From the NCBI RefSeq assembly GCF_015354055.1, contig NZ_JACHTM010000004.1, forward strand, positions 124,001 to 188,000: 64,000 nt of DNA, in the 5' to 3' direction. Every line of letters starts with the position of its first letter. Position 1 is the stretch's first letter. A program made the position numbers and the translations under genes. The DNA comes from Thermaurantiacus tibetensis. GTDB lineage: Bacteria > Pseudomonadota > Alphaproteobacteria > Sphingomonadales > Sphingomonadaceae. Below the pieces are notes generated by a model, which was not told where the DNA came from, ran no database searches, and worked only from the letters and a program-made list of their open reading frames with translations. Positions 32,808 through 41,968 of the stretch are shown piece by piece.

Positions 32808-35138
32808 ATGCGCGCCCTCCTCCTTGCCACCGCTGCGGCAACGCTGTCGCCCGCCGCCCTCGCCCAGACCGCCAACCAGCAGGCCTCCGCCGGCGAGGAG
32901 GCGATGTTCGGCGACATCGTGGTGACTGCCCGCAAGCGCGAGGAGACGCTCCAGGAGGTGCCGCTGGCCATCGCCGCCTTCTCGCGCGAGGAAATCCGCA
33001 ACGCCCGGATCGAGCGGCTCGCTGACCTCGCCAAGCTGACCCCCGGCCTCAACTTCACGCCGCTCTTCGGCGCGCAGAACCAGCTCCCCATCATCCGCGG
33101 CGCCGCCCAGACCTTCGGCGCGCTCAACGTCGGCGTGTTCCTCGACGGCGTCTACCTCTCGGGCAAGGCCGGGGTCGACCTCGAGATGAACGACCTCGAG
33201 CGGATCGAGGTGGTGAAAGGCCCGCAATCGGCCCTCTATGGGCGCAACACCTTTGCCGGCGCCATCAACTATGTCACCCGCCGCCCGAGCGACGTCTGGA
33301 CCGGCGACGGCGAGCTGTCGGTCGGAACCCAGGGCCTCGTCAAGGTGATCGGCGGCGTCTCCGGGCCGGTTGCCGACATCGTCCGCGTGCGCCTTGCCGG
33401 CTATTACCGCGAGACCGACGGCTTCTACAGGAGCAGCATCGACGGCGGCCGGGTCGACTTCGCCCAGGACTATGGCGCGCAGGCGGTGGTCGAGCTGCAG
33501 GCCACGCCGAACATCCTCGCCACGTGGCGCCTCACCTGGACCCGCGAGGACAGCGGCCAGCCGCCCTCGAACGTCATCCGCACCAACGCCGATCCCGCCC
33601 GGCCGGCCGGCTCGCCCGTCGGTACGGTGCGCAACCTCTTCTACAAGGGCGAGCTGCCGCGCGTCCCGCGCAATGGAGTCACCGTCAACACGCTCACCGA
33701 CCCCATCACCGGCGCCTACGGCACCCGCGGCGAGACGCTGCGCACCAACGTCACGCTCGTGTTCGACGCCGGCTTCGCCACCATCACCTCGCTCACCTCC
33801 TACGACAAGAGGAACGTCGACTACACGTTCGACGGCGACAACACGGTGTGCGACACGCCCTCCACGGCACCGGCATCCACCGGCTGCCCCAACTTCGGCT
33901 TCCCCTTCGTCCCCGCCATCCCCATCGGCCAGTCGCGCTTCGCCACCTCGTCGAACGTCGGCTACTTGCGCGACTGGGCCCAGGAGATCCGCATCGCATC
34001 CAACGGCGAGGGGCGCTTTGCCTGGCTCATCGGCGGCTTCTTCTACGACAACGACACGAACGGCATCGACCGCAGCCTCGCGCCGCTGACGCAGGCGACG
34101 GCCAACAGCTTCGGCTACCCCAACCAGATCACCACGACGAAGAGCAAGGCGGTGTTCGCCTCGGGCACGCTCCGCCCTCTCGACTGGCTGGGCGTGACGG
34201 GCGAGCTCCGCTACGAGACCGAGCGCCAGACCTTCCGCCAGGCGCCCACCCGCATCGGCGTGCCCGCCGGCCCCTCCACCCGCGTCTTCAACCTTGCCCA
34301 GGACTTTGAGTTCGTGACCCCGCGCGTCATCGTCGATGCCCGGCTTGGCGAGGGGCGGATGCTCTACGCCTCGGTCGCCAAGGGGGTGAAGACCGGCGGC
34401 TTCAACACCAACCTCAACATCACCGACGCCCAGCGCACCTACGCCGAGGAATACAGCTGGAACTACGAGGCGGGCCTCAAGACGAGCTGGTTCGGCGGTC
34501 GCCTCATCGCCAACGTGGCGGGCTACTACGTCGACTGGAACGACCAGCAGGTCGCCTGCCAGAACCCGGCGAGCTTCGGCGGCACCACCACCCAGCGCAC
34601 CTATGTCTGCAACGTCGGCAAGGCCGAGATCTTCGGCGTGGAGACCGACTTCGTCGCCCGCGTGACCGACTGGCTCACCCTTGTCGGCAACTATGCCTGG
34701 ACGAACGCCGAGTATCGCGCCTTCGTCGACGATTCGCTTGCCGGCCAGCTCGCCATCCTCGGCCGGCCGCCGCTCGCCTATGACGGCAACAAGCTGCCCT
34801 ATGTGCCAGCGCACAAGCTGCTCGTCTCCCCGCGCGTGTCGGTGCCGCTGGTGGCCGACTACACGCTTACCGGCCGCGTCGATTTCGCCTGGCAGTCGAA
34901 GAGCTGGCTCAGGGCCGAGAACTTCGCCTTCTTCGGCGACAAGACCACGCTCGACCTCCGTGTCGACATCACCAACGCACGCTACGGGATCCAGTTCTTC
35001 GCCAACAACCTGACGAACGACACCACCCCAGTTGCTGGCGTGCGCTTCTTCGACTCGGTCAACTTCTCCGTGCAGTCCCCGCTGGTGACGGGCGCGCCCG
35101 CCCGCCAGTTCGGCGTGGCGTTCCGCGCCGGCTTCTGA
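32808..35138 (+). CDS. TonB-dependent outer-membrane receptor
   Basis: A 776-residue receptor with a signal peptide ending near AALAQ, then FGDIVVTARKREETLQEVP as TonB-box and plug entry, IEVVKGPQSALYGRN in the plug, and a beta-barrel ending in RQFGVAFRAGF. GGAAGGAAA lies before the ATG. It is the sphingomonad type commonly found beside catabolic genes; with the DUF1838 gene 9 bases downstream it probably forms an uptake unit. Confidence 0.9.
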   Translation: MRALLLATAAATLSPAALAQTANQQASAGEEAMFGDIVVTARKREETLQEVPLAIAAFSREEIRNARIERLADLAKLTPGLNFTPLFGAQNQLPIIRGAAQTFGALNVGVFLDGVYLSGKAGVDLEMNDLERIEVVKGPQSALYGRNTFAGAINYVTRRPSDVWTGDGELSVGTQGLVKVIGGVSGPVADIVRVRLAGYYRETDGFYRSSIDGGRVDFAQDYGAQAVVELQATPNILATWRLTWTREDSGQPPSNVIRTNADPARPAGSPVGTVRNLFYKGELPRVPRNGVTVNTLTDPITGAYGTRGETLRTNVTLVFDAGFATITSLTSYDKRNVDYTFDGDNTVCDTPSTAPASTGCPNFGFPFVPAIPIGQSRFATSSNVGYLRDWAQEIRIASNGEGRFAWLIGGFFYDNDTNGIDRSLAPLTQATANSFGYPNQITTTKSKAVFASGTLRPLDWLGVTGELRYETERQTFRQAPTRIGVPAGPSTRVFNLAQDFEFVTPRVIVDARLGEGRMLYASVAKGVKTGGFNTNLNITDAQRTYAEEYSWNYEAGLKTSWFGGRLIANVAGYYVDWNDQQVACQNPASFGGTTTQRTYVCNVGKAEIFGVETDFVARVTDWLTLVGNYAWTNAEYRAFVDDSLAGQLAILGRPPLAYDGNKLPYVPAHKLLVSPRVSVPLVADYTLTGRVDFAWQSKSWLRAENFAFFGDKTTLDLRVDITNARYGIQFFANNLTNDTTPVAGVRFFDSVNFSVQSPLVTGAPARQFGVAFRAGF

Positions 35139-35147
35139 GGCCGGGGA

Positions 35148-35951
35148 GTGCTGGCGCGGCGAACCCTTCTCGGCGGCGCGCTCGCCGGGCTCGCCGTGCC
35201 GCTCGCCGCCTCGACCGAGGGCCTCCTCGCCGAGGGCGGCTTCGACCGTGCCGCCTTCGACGCCTGGGTCAGGATCCGTGCCGGCACGGGCGCGCCGGTC
35301 TTCTGGTATTCCGAAGGGACGGTCCGCGCCTTTCCCTCGGGCCAGCTCCTCGCCTTCCTCGAGGGCTTCGATACCGCCCGCGCCCACTGGCCGGAACCGG
35401 GCCAGCCGCTCGCCCATCAGTACAACCGCAAGATCTACGTGTTCCGCGATACGAAGACGGGTGACGTGCTGAAGGGCGCCGACGGCGCGCCCGTGCCGCC
35501 GATCGCCTACCCCTACCAGTTCATCACCTACCGCCTGGTGGGCGACCGGGTCGAGACCTTCGTGGAGCAGGGCGCAGGCGCCCGGCTGACCAGGATCGGA
35601 CCGGGCGGGAACATGGCGGTGCGCCGCCAGGGCCGCACCCTCGTCTTCACCGCCCCCGTCTACCTCGATCTCCCCATCGGCCCCGCGGCGCGGATGCAGG
35701 CGTTCGAGAACTACGACTTCGTCGTCGACCCCGAAGCCGACCCCGGCACCTATGTCCTTTCGTGGCTGCGGACCGGCGAGGGGCCGCCGGCGCTCGGCGG
35801 CGGGCCGGTGGTGATGCACCTCCTGACCCGCCGGCACGAACGCTTCGCCGACATGCCCGAGCGCATGCGGGCGTATGTCGAAACCGAGGCGCCGCTGTGG
35901 CGCGCGCCGCCGGCCGATCTCGCCGAGATCCGCCGCCTCCAGGCGGGTTGA
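35148..35951 (+). CDS. DUF1838 family secreted protein
   Basis: A 267-residue protein beginning with a signal sequence that resembles a Tat-type leader (LARRTLLGGALAGLAVPLAAS). The body has FWYSEGTVRAFPSGQ, HQYNRKIYVFRDTKTGD and YPYQFITYRLVGDR, typical of DUF1838. These proteins repeatedly neighbour TonB receptors in sphingomonads but have no known activity. The start codon is GTG, with GGGG just upstream. Confidence 0.75.
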   Translation: MLARRTLLGGALAGLAVPLAASTEGLLAEGGFDRAAFDAWVRIRAGTGAPVFWYSEGTVRAFPSGQLLAFLEGFDTARAHWPEPGQPLAHQYNRKIYVFRDTKTGDVLKGADGAPVPPIAYPYQFITYRLVGDRVETFVEQGAGARLTRIGPGGNMAVRRQGRTLVFTAPVYLDLPIGPAARMQAFENYDFVVDPEADPGTYVLSWLRTGEGPPALGGGPVVMHLLTRRHERFADMPERMRAYVETEAPLWRAPPADLAEIRRLQAG

Positions 35952-35954
35952 GGC

Positions 35955-35983
35955 TTGCGGCCGCGGGCAGGCTTGGCCTAAGG
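35955..35983 (+). promoter_or_regulatory. Promoter of tRNA-Val
   Basis: TTGCGG (35955-35960), a 17-base spacer, then CTAAGG (35978-35983), 23 bases before the tRNA. It has the same spacing and second hexamer as the promoter of the zinc-finger gene at 12384-12412. Confidence 0.5.
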
Positions 35984-36006
35984 GACCGGGTCCCGGCCGG
36001 GCACGT

Positions 36007-36081
36007 GGGCGCGTAGCTCAGCGGTAGAGCACTGTGTTGACATCGCAGGGGTCACAGGTTCGAACCCTGTCGCGCCCACCA
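36007..36081 (+). tRNA. tRNA-Val (anticodon GAC)
   Basis: A full cloverleaf: acceptor GGGCGCG/CGCGCCC, D-arm GCTC..GAGC, anticodon stem CTGTG/CGCAG with loop TTGACAT (anticodon GAC), T-arm ACAGG-TTCGAAC-CCTGT, discriminator A and encoded CCA. It reads GUC valine codons. No integrase or att-like repeat is seen beside it. The 170 bases that follow contain no gene I can support. Confidence 0.95.
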
Positions 36082-36253
36082 TTCTCCCCTTCCCCACCGG
36101 CCCGGCTAGGCGTTCGCAGGGGATCCCTCCCGGTCGCGAGGGTCGGGCGGTGGCACGCGCGCCCGCAGCGAAATCCGGTCGCGGGCCCGAGGCGAGCGTG
36201 ACTGCATCTCGCGAGGCGGCCGCCCGTGGACGAAGGCCCGCCCGCCGCCGCGC

Positions 36254-37354
36254 TCAGGCTGCGACGAAGCCCGGCCAGGTCTCCATGTAGGCGATGAAGG
36301 GCGGGCTCAGCCCCTCCTCCGCCAGCACCGCGCGCGATACCGGCAGCGGCCGCGCGGCAAAGCCCGGGTCGGCCAGCGCGCGGGCGGCAAAATCATGGTG
36401 GAGGATCGCCCCGCGGCCGATCAGCACGAAGTCCGCGCCACGCGCGAGGCACTCGGCCGCACGCGCGGCAGACAGGATCTTGCCCGCAACGCCCAGCGCC
36501 GTGCCGTGGCGCGGCAGGTCGGTGAAATGGTCGATGAGGCGGGTGCCGGCATAGGCCTCCTCCTCGGGCGCCTTGGTCACGTCCCAGAGCGAGAGGTCGA
36601 GCCAGTCGAGGAGGCCCGAGGCGAAGAGCTGCGCCGCAAGCGCCCGCGCTTCGGCCAGGCGGACTCCGAAGCGTTCGGGGGAAAGGCGCAGGCCAAGCTG
36701 GAAGGCGGGGCCGGTTGCCGCCCGCACTGCGGCCACCACCTCGCCGAAGATGCGCGCGCGCCCCTCGAAGTCGCCGCCCCAGCCGTCGTCGCGGAGGTTG
36801 CGCTCGGAATCGAGGAAGGCGCCGAGCAGGTAGCCGTGAGCGCCGTGCAGCTCCACGCCGTCGAAGCCGGCGGCCTCGGCGCGGCGCGCGGCCGCGGCAA
36901 ACGCGGCGATCACCTCGGCGATTTCCGCTTGCGTCAGCGCCCGCGCGCCCGTCTCGGGGCAGGCGAAGGGGGAGACCGGGGTTTCGCCCGTCAGCTTCGG
37001 GTCGGCCCGGCGGCCCCCGTGGTGAAGCTGGACGGCCGACGCCGCCCCCGCCGCGCGGATGGCATCGGCCAGCCGGGCAAGGCCCTCGACATGCGCGTCC
37101 GACCAGATGCCAAGCTGGCCCGGGAAGGCCTGGCCGCCCGGCAGCACGTGCGAGGCACAGGTCATGACCAGCCCGAAGCCGCCTTCCGCGCGCATCGCGA
37201 GCCAGCGGAACTCGGCTTGCGAGAGCGTGCCGTCGGCGTTGCTCTGCATGTTGGTGAGGGGCGCCAGCGCCAGCCGGTTCCGCCAGGCCGGCCCGCGCCG
37301 GAGCTGGAGCGGCTCGGCAGGGCCGGGCGGGGAGCGATCAGGCACGACGGGCAT
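36254..37354 (-). CDS. NADH:flavin oxidoreductase / Old Yellow Enzyme family
   Basis: A 366-residue FMN-binding TIM-barrel enzyme: NRLALAPLTNMQS at strand one, VQLHHGGRRA, the catalytic-site stretch DGVELHGAHGYLLGAFLD, and SERNLRDDGWGG. Such enzymes reduce activated double bonds. It sits alone between the tRNA and the cyd operon; the direct repeat GCCGGTCAA (37359 and 37382) lies just upstream. Confidence 0.88.
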   Translation of the reverse strand: MPVVPDRSPPGPAEPLQLRRGPAWRNRLALAPLTNMQSNADGTLSQAEFRWLAMRAEGGFGLVMTCASHVLPGGQAFPGQLGIWSDAHVEGLARLADAIRAAGAASAVQLHHGGRRADPKLTGETPVSPFACPETGARALTQAEIAEVIAAFAAAARRAEAAGFDGVELHGAHGYLLGAFLDSERNLRDDGWGGDFEGRARIFGEVVAAVRAATGPAFQLGLRLSPERFGVRLAEARALAAQLFASGLLDWLDLSLWDVTKAPEEEAYAGTRLIDHFTDLPRHGTALGVAGKILSAARAAECLARGADFVLIGRGAILHHDFAARALADPGFAARPLPVSRAVLAEEGLSPPFIAYMETWPGFVAA

Positions 37355-37386
37355 CGCAGCCGGTCAAGCCGCGCGGCGGCGGCCGG

Positions 37387-37494
37387 TCAATAGTCCTCGC
37401 CGCGCGCGCTTGCCTGATACTCGTGCCAGAGGCCGTTCAGGATCCCGAAGCCGACGGCCAGGCCAACGCCGAGGATCCAGGCGAAGTACCACAT
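37387..37494 (-). CDS. cydX: Cytochrome bd oxidase small subunit CydX
   Basis: A 35-residue single-helix membrane protein beginning MWYFAWILG, the family's hallmark, with a GVGLAVGFGILNGLW helix and a short acidic tail ending GEDY. CydX stabilises the heme-b595/d site of cytochrome bd. It lies 12 bases after cydB with GGGAG ahead of the ATG, completing the cydABX operon. Confidence 0.92.
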   Translation of the reverse strand: MWYFAWILGVGLAVGFGILNGLWHEYQASARGEDY

Positions 37495-37506
37495 GGGCGG
37501 GCTCCC

Positions 37507-38655
37507 TCAGTAGAAGTCGGGGTTGGTGCGCACCTCGGCCGTCGTCACCCGGCCGAACAGCACGCGGAACACCCAGGCGGTGTAGGCGAGCACGATCGGC
37601 AGGAGGATGCCGGTCGCCAGCAGCATCACCCAGAGCGTGAGCTTCGAGGAGGAGGCGTTCCAGACGGTCAAGGACGAGGCCGGGTCGATCGAGGAGGGCA
37701 GGAGGAAGGGGAACATGGAGAGGCCCGCCGTTGCGATGATGCCGAAGGCGCCAAGCGACGAGCCCAGGAAGACGAGGAGATCGGCGCGGCGGAGGATGCC
37801 GAGGAGCGCCATCACCGGCCCCAGGAAGCCGAGCGCGGGCGCCAGCAGCATCCACGGCGCGGAGGCATAGTTGTCGAGCCAGGCGCCGGGCGCGGCGACC
37901 GCCTCCGTCAGGAACGGGTTCGACGGGCCATTGGGGTCTACCGGGCCTTCGAGCCGGTAGCCGAGCCCGCCATAGGCCACGAACAGGCCGCCGACGGCAA
38001 ACAGCACCACCGAGGCGAGCGCCGCTCCCACCCCCCAGCGGCGGGCGCGGGCGAGCACCGGCCCGTCCTCGATCTTGATGGCAAGCCAGCCCGCGCCGTG
38101 CAGCACCAGCATGGCAAGCGAGAGCAGACCGGCGACCAGTGCAAAAGGCGAGAAGAGGTCGAGGAGGCCGCCCTCGTAGGTGGAGCGCAGGCTCGAATCG
38201 AGCCGGAAGGGCACGCCGAGCAGCACGTTGCCGACCGCGACGCCGAACACGAGCGCCGGCACGAAGCCGCCGACGAAGAGCGCCCAGTCCCACATGGTGC
38301 GCCAGGCGGGGTCGGCCTTCTTCGAGCGGTACTTGAAGCCCACCGGCCGCAGGATGAGCGCGGCCAGCACCACGAACATGGCAAGGTAGAAGCCGGAGAA
38401 GCTGATGGCGTAGACGTGCGGCCAGGCCGCGAAGATCGCCCCGCCGCCGAGGATGAACCACACCTGGTTCCCCTCCCAGGTGGGGCCGACGCTGTTGATG
38501 ACGAGCCGCCGCTCCTGGTCGGTCTTCGCGATGAACGGGAGAAGGGCGGCCACCCCCATGTCGAAGCCGTCGGTCAGCGCGAAGCCGATGAGGAGGACGC
38601 CAAGCAGCAGCCACCAGATGATGCGCAGGGTCTCGTAGTCGAGCGGCACGGGCAT
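37507..38655 (-). CDS. cydB: Cytochrome bd ubiquinol oxidase subunit II
   Basis: A 382-residue polytopic protein that opens with DYETLRIIWWLLLGVLLIGF and has the GFDMGVAALLPF helix and a W-x-GNQVWFILGGGAIF segment, as in all CydB. About eight to nine helices are visible. It starts at 38655, 5 bases after the cydA stop. Together with CydA it reduces oxygen to water with quinol as donor, at high affinity and without proton pumping. Confidence 0.95.
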   Translation of the reverse strand: MPVPLDYETLRIIWWLLLGVLLIGFALTDGFDMGVAALLPFIAKTDQERRLVINSVGPTWEGNQVWFILGGGAIFAAWPHVYAISFSGFYLAMFVVLAALILRPVGFKYRSKKADPAWRTMWDWALFVGGFVPALVFGVAVGNVLLGVPFRLDSSLRSTYEGGLLDLFSPFALVAGLLSLAMLVLHGAGWLAIKIEDGPVLARARRWGVGAALASVVLFAVGGLFVAYGGLGYRLEGPVDPNGPSNPFLTEAVAAPGAWLDNYASAPWMLLAPALGFLGPVMALLGILRRADLLVFLGSSLGAFGIIATAGLSMFPFLLPSSIDPASSLTVWNASSSKLTLWVMLLATGILLPIVLAYTAWVFRVLFGRVTTAEVRTNPDFY

Positions 38656-38660
38656 GGGGC

Positions 38661-40256
38661 TTACTCCGCGGGCAGGGGTTGCCAGACCGGGCGATCGGGC
38701 GCGGCGGCGTCGCGCGGGCGGTCGGCGCCGGTCCACCGCGGATCGGGCTCGGGGCCCTTGCGGATCGCCGCCAGCATCAGCCGCACCATCACCACGGCGA
38801 GGATGCCGTAGAGGAGGGTGAAGCCGACGATGGTCGTCCAGATCTGGGCAAGCGAGATGGAGGAGGCGGCGAGGAAGGTCGGGAGCTGGCCTTCCACCAC
38901 CCAGGGCTGGCGGCCGAGCTCGGCGACGAGCCAGCCCGCCTGCGAGGCGATCCAGGGCAGCGGGATGATGGCAACCGCGAGCTTCAGGAACCAGGTGCGG
39001 CCGAAGTCATGCCGGGTCGCCAGCCAGAAGGCGAAGGCGAAGACGGCGATGAAGAAGAAGCCGGCGCCGGCCATCAGCCGGAAGGCCCAGAAGAGCACCG
39101 GCACGTTCGGCACCGTCGACCAGGCCGCCTTCGCGATGGTCGCGTCATCGGCCATGCGCGGGTCGGCGACGAAGCGCTTGAGGAGCTGGGCATAGCCGAG
39201 GTGCGCCTGGGTCTCGGCGAATTCCGCGCGCGCCGCCTTGTCGTTCGGATTGGCCTTGATGCGCTCGAGCGCGTCATAGGCGAGGATGCCGAGCCGGATG
39301 CGGGTCTCGGCGGTTTCCACCAGCTCGGAGATGCCCTTCACCTCGCCGGTCAGACTCCGGGTCGCGATGATGCCGAGCACATAGGGCACGTGGATCGCGT
39401 GGTGCGTGGTCCGAGCCTCCATGTCGGGGATGCCGACGGCGGTGAAGCCGGCCGGGGCCGGTTCCGTGTGCCACATCGCCTCGATGGCGGCGAGCTTCAT
39501 CTTCTGGTTGTCGGTGAGCGCATAGCCGGACTCGTCGCCGAGCACGACGACCGAGAGCGAGGAGGCAAGCCCGAAGGCGGCGGCCACCGCGAACGACCGG
39601 CGGGCAAGCTGGAGGTGCCGGCCCTTCAGGAGATACCAGGCCGAGACTCCGAGCACGAAGACCGCCGCCGTCACATAGCCCGCCGAGACGGTGTGGACGA
39701 ACTTGGCCTGGGCGACCGGGTTGAAAATGACGTCCCAGAAGCTCGTCACCTCCATCCGCATCGTGTCGGGGTTGAAGGTGGCGCCCACCGGGTTCTGCAT
39801 CCAGCCGTTGGCCACCAGGATCCAGAGCGCGGAGAGATTGGTGCCGAGCGCCACCATGAAGGTCACGAACAGGTGGCCGAGCTTCGACAGCCGGTCCCAG
39901 CCGAAGAACATGAGGCCGACGAAGGTCGCCTCGAGGAAGAAGGCCATCAGGCCCTCGATCGCGAGCGGCGCCCCGAACACGTCGCCGACGAAGTGCGAAT
40001 AGTAGGACCAGTTGGTGCCGAACTGGAACTCCATCGTGATGCCGGTCGAGACGCCGAGGACGAAGTTGATCCCGAAGAGCTTCCCCCAGAACCGGGTGAT
40101 GTCGCGCCAGATGGGGCGCCCGGTCATCACATAGATGCTCTCCATGATGACGAGCATGAAGGAGAGGCCGAGCGTCAGCGGCACGAACAGGAAGTGGTAC
40201 ATCGCCGTCAGCGCGAACTGGAGGCGCGACATCTCGACAACGGCCAGATCGACCAT
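38661..40256 (-). CDS. cydA: Cytochrome bd ubiquinol oxidase subunit I
   Basis: A 531-residue polytopic heme protein. It has the heme-ligand His in TAMYHFLFVPLTLG, GRQPWVVEGQLPT at the edge of the Q-loop, and a Met in FRLMAGAGFF as heme b558 ligand. The length and the Q-loop insertion match the long (bd-I) type. Start at ATG 40256; the codon at 40262 is a TTG. It heads cydABX and is divergent from cydDC across a 92-base spacer in which I found no clear Fnr box. Confidence 0.95.
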   Translation of the reverse strand: MVDLAVVEMSRLQFALTAMYHFLFVPLTLGLSFMLVIMESIYVMTGRPIWRDITRFWGKLFGINFVLGVSTGITMEFQFGTNWSYYSHFVGDVFGAPLAIEGLMAFFLEATFVGLMFFGWDRLSKLGHLFVTFMVALGTNLSALWILVANGWMQNPVGATFNPDTMRMEVTSFWDVIFNPVAQAKFVHTVSAGYVTAAVFVLGVSAWYLLKGRHLQLARRSFAVAAAFGLASSLSVVVLGDESGYALTDNQKMKLAAIEAMWHTEPAPAGFTAVGIPDMEARTTHHAIHVPYVLGIIATRSLTGEVKGISELVETAETRIRLGILAYDALERIKANPNDKAARAEFAETQAHLGYAQLLKRFVADPRMADDATIAKAAWSTVPNVPVLFWAFRLMAGAGFFFIAVFAFAFWLATRHDFGRTWFLKLAVAIIPLPWIASQAGWLVAELGRQPWVVEGQLPTFLAASSISLAQIWTTIVGFTLLYGILAVVMVRLMLAAIRKGPEPDPRWTGADRPRDAAAPDRPVWQPLPAE

Positions 40257-40348
40257 GGGCAACCTCGTGGCTCACCATTCCCGCCCGCACGACACGGGCT
40301 TGCCAGTATCTAGTCACAGGGCGCGACCGCTGCCATCTCGCGGCCTGC

Positions 40349-41968
40349 ATGACTGCCACCACCACCCTGCCCTGGAAGCCGCCGCGGTCTTTGCGCCAGC
40401 GCATGGACGTGGCGACGCTCCTGTTTCTCGGCGACTCCCTGGCTGGCGTGCCGTTCGCCCTGGGCCTCGCCATGGCCGTTCATTTTCTCCTTCAGAGAGA
40501 ATGGGTTGGTGTGCTTGCGGGGGCGGTGCTGGTGGCCGTTTCCGGGCCGCTCCGGGCCGTGCTCCAGTGGGCGGCGGCAACCGCGGGCGTGCGCGCCGCT
40601 GCCGCTGCGAAGGCCGAGGCCCGCGCCCGTCTCTACCCGCGACTTCTTGCCACGGGGTGGACTGCGGGGCGGCTTGCGGGCGAGGAAGCGGCCACCGCGG
40701 TGGCCGATGTCGAAATGCTGGAGGGCCTTGCCGCCCGCTACCGGCCGCTGCGGACCGCGGCCGTCATCGCGCCCCTCATCGTGGCCGCTGCGGTCGCGCT
40801 GGCAAGCCCGGTCTCGGCTCTCATCCTGCTTGCCACGCTCCTGCCCTTCGGGCTCGGCATGGCGCTTGCGGGCACCGCCGCGCGCGCCGCTGCCGAGCGG
40901 CAGCTCGCCGGCGCCGCGCTTCTCACCGGCCTCTTCGTCGACCGGGTCCGCGCGCTTCCCATGATCCTCCACTTCGACGCCGCCGAGCGCGTCGCCCGCC
41001 AGCTCGAGAGCTCCACCCGCACGCTTGCCGAGCGCACGCTGGCGACCTTGCGGATCGCCTTCGTCTCGGGCGGCGTCATCGAGTTCTTCGCCGCCCTCTC
41101 GGTCGCGATGGTCGCGGTCTACTGCGGCTTCCAGCTGCTCGGGATCCTGCCCTTCCGCGTGCCCGAGCAGCTCAGCCTGGCCGAGGCCTTCTTCGCCCTG
41201 GCGCTTGCGGGCGAATTCTATCTCCCCATCCGGCGGCTGGCGGCAGCCTACCACGACCGCCAGCTCGGCGAGGCGGCAGAGGCCGCGATCGCGGCGCGCC
41301 TCGAGGCGCCTGCGCTTGCCTCCCCGCCGCCGGCGCCGCCCGGCCCCTTCCCGGGCCTTCTGGCCGACGGCCTCGAGGTGGAGCCGGCACCCGGCCGGCG
41401 CATCGGCCCCGTCAGCCTGCGCGTGCCCGCCGCCGGTCTCGTCGCCCTGACCGGGCCTACCGGCAGCGGCAAGTCGAGCCTGCTGCTCGCCCTTGCCGGC
41501 CTGCTGCCCCCGGCCGCCGGCCGGCTTGCGCTGGGGGAGGCGCCGTGGCCGGAGGGCGGGCTCCTCGGCCGGGCCGCCTGGGCCGGCCAGGCCGTCCAGC
41601 TCTTTCCCGGCACGCTCCTCGAGAACATTGCGGCCGCCCGCCCGGATGCCAGCCCGGCCGAGGTGCGGGCCGCCGCTGCGGCCGCCGGGCTCGGGCCGCT
41701 CCTGGCCGCCCGCGGCGAGAGCCTCGCCATCGACGCGCGCGGGTCGGGGCTCTCGGGCGGCGAGCGGCGGCGCATCGGCCTTGCCCGGGCGCTGCTCGCC
41801 GACCGGCCGATCCTCCTCCTCGACGAGCCGACCGCCGACCTCGACCCCGAGGCGGCCGCCGCCGTGATCGCCCGGCTCAAGGCGGAGGCCGGCCGGCGGG
41901 CCGTGGTGGTTGCCACCCACGACCCGGCCCTCGTCGCGGTCGCCGATGCGGAGGTGCAGCTACCGTGA
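40349..41968 (+). CDS. cydD: Cysteine/glutathione ABC exporter subunit CydD
   Basis: A 539-residue half-transporter: an N-terminal six-helix membrane domain, then an ATPase with Walker A GPTGSGKSS (about 371-379), signature LSGGERRR and Walker B ILLLDEPTAD. With CydC it exports thiols to the periplasm, needed to assemble cytochrome bd. Its stop overlaps cydC in GTGA. Confidence 0.92.
   Translation: MTATTTLPWKPPRSLRQRMDVATLLFLGDSLAGVPFALGLAMAVHFLLQREWVGVLAGAVLVAVSGPLRAVLQWAAATAGVRAAAAAKAEARARLYPRLLATGWTAGRLAGEEAATAVADVEMLEGLAARYRPLRTAAVIAPLIVAAAVALASPVSALILLATLLPFGLGMALAGTAARAAAERQLAGAALLTGLFVDRVRALPMILHFDAAERVARQLESSTRTLAERTLATLRIAFVSGGVIEFFAALSVAMVAVYCGFQLLGILPFRVPEQLSLAEAFFALALAGEFYLPIRRLAAAYHDRQLGEAAEAAIAARLEAPALASPPPAPPGPFPGLLADGLEVEPAPGRRIGPVSLRVPAAGLVALTGPTGSGKSSLLLALAGLLPPAAGRLALGEAPWPEGGLLGRAAWAGQAVQLFPGTLLENIAAARPDASPAEVRAAAAAAGLGPLLAARGESLAIDARGSGLSGGERRRIGLARALLADRPILLLDEPTADLDPEAAAAVIARLKAEAGRRAVVVATHDPALVAVADAEVQLP

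Noticed and set aside
32550-35837. A 1,095-codon minus-strand frame opposite the second TonB receptor
   Set aside because: Antisense shadow of a high-GC gene; no recognisable motif and no ribosome site.
36007-36250. tRNA-Val as an integration site for a genomic island
   Set aside because: No integrase gene and no direct repeat of the tRNA 3' end was seen in the neighbouring sequence.
37359-37390. GCCGGTCAA direct repeat before the OYE gene as a -35/-10 pair or operator
   Set aside because: Two copies 23 bases apart, one inside the cydX stop region; no matching regulator or promoter hexamer, so left as coincidence.
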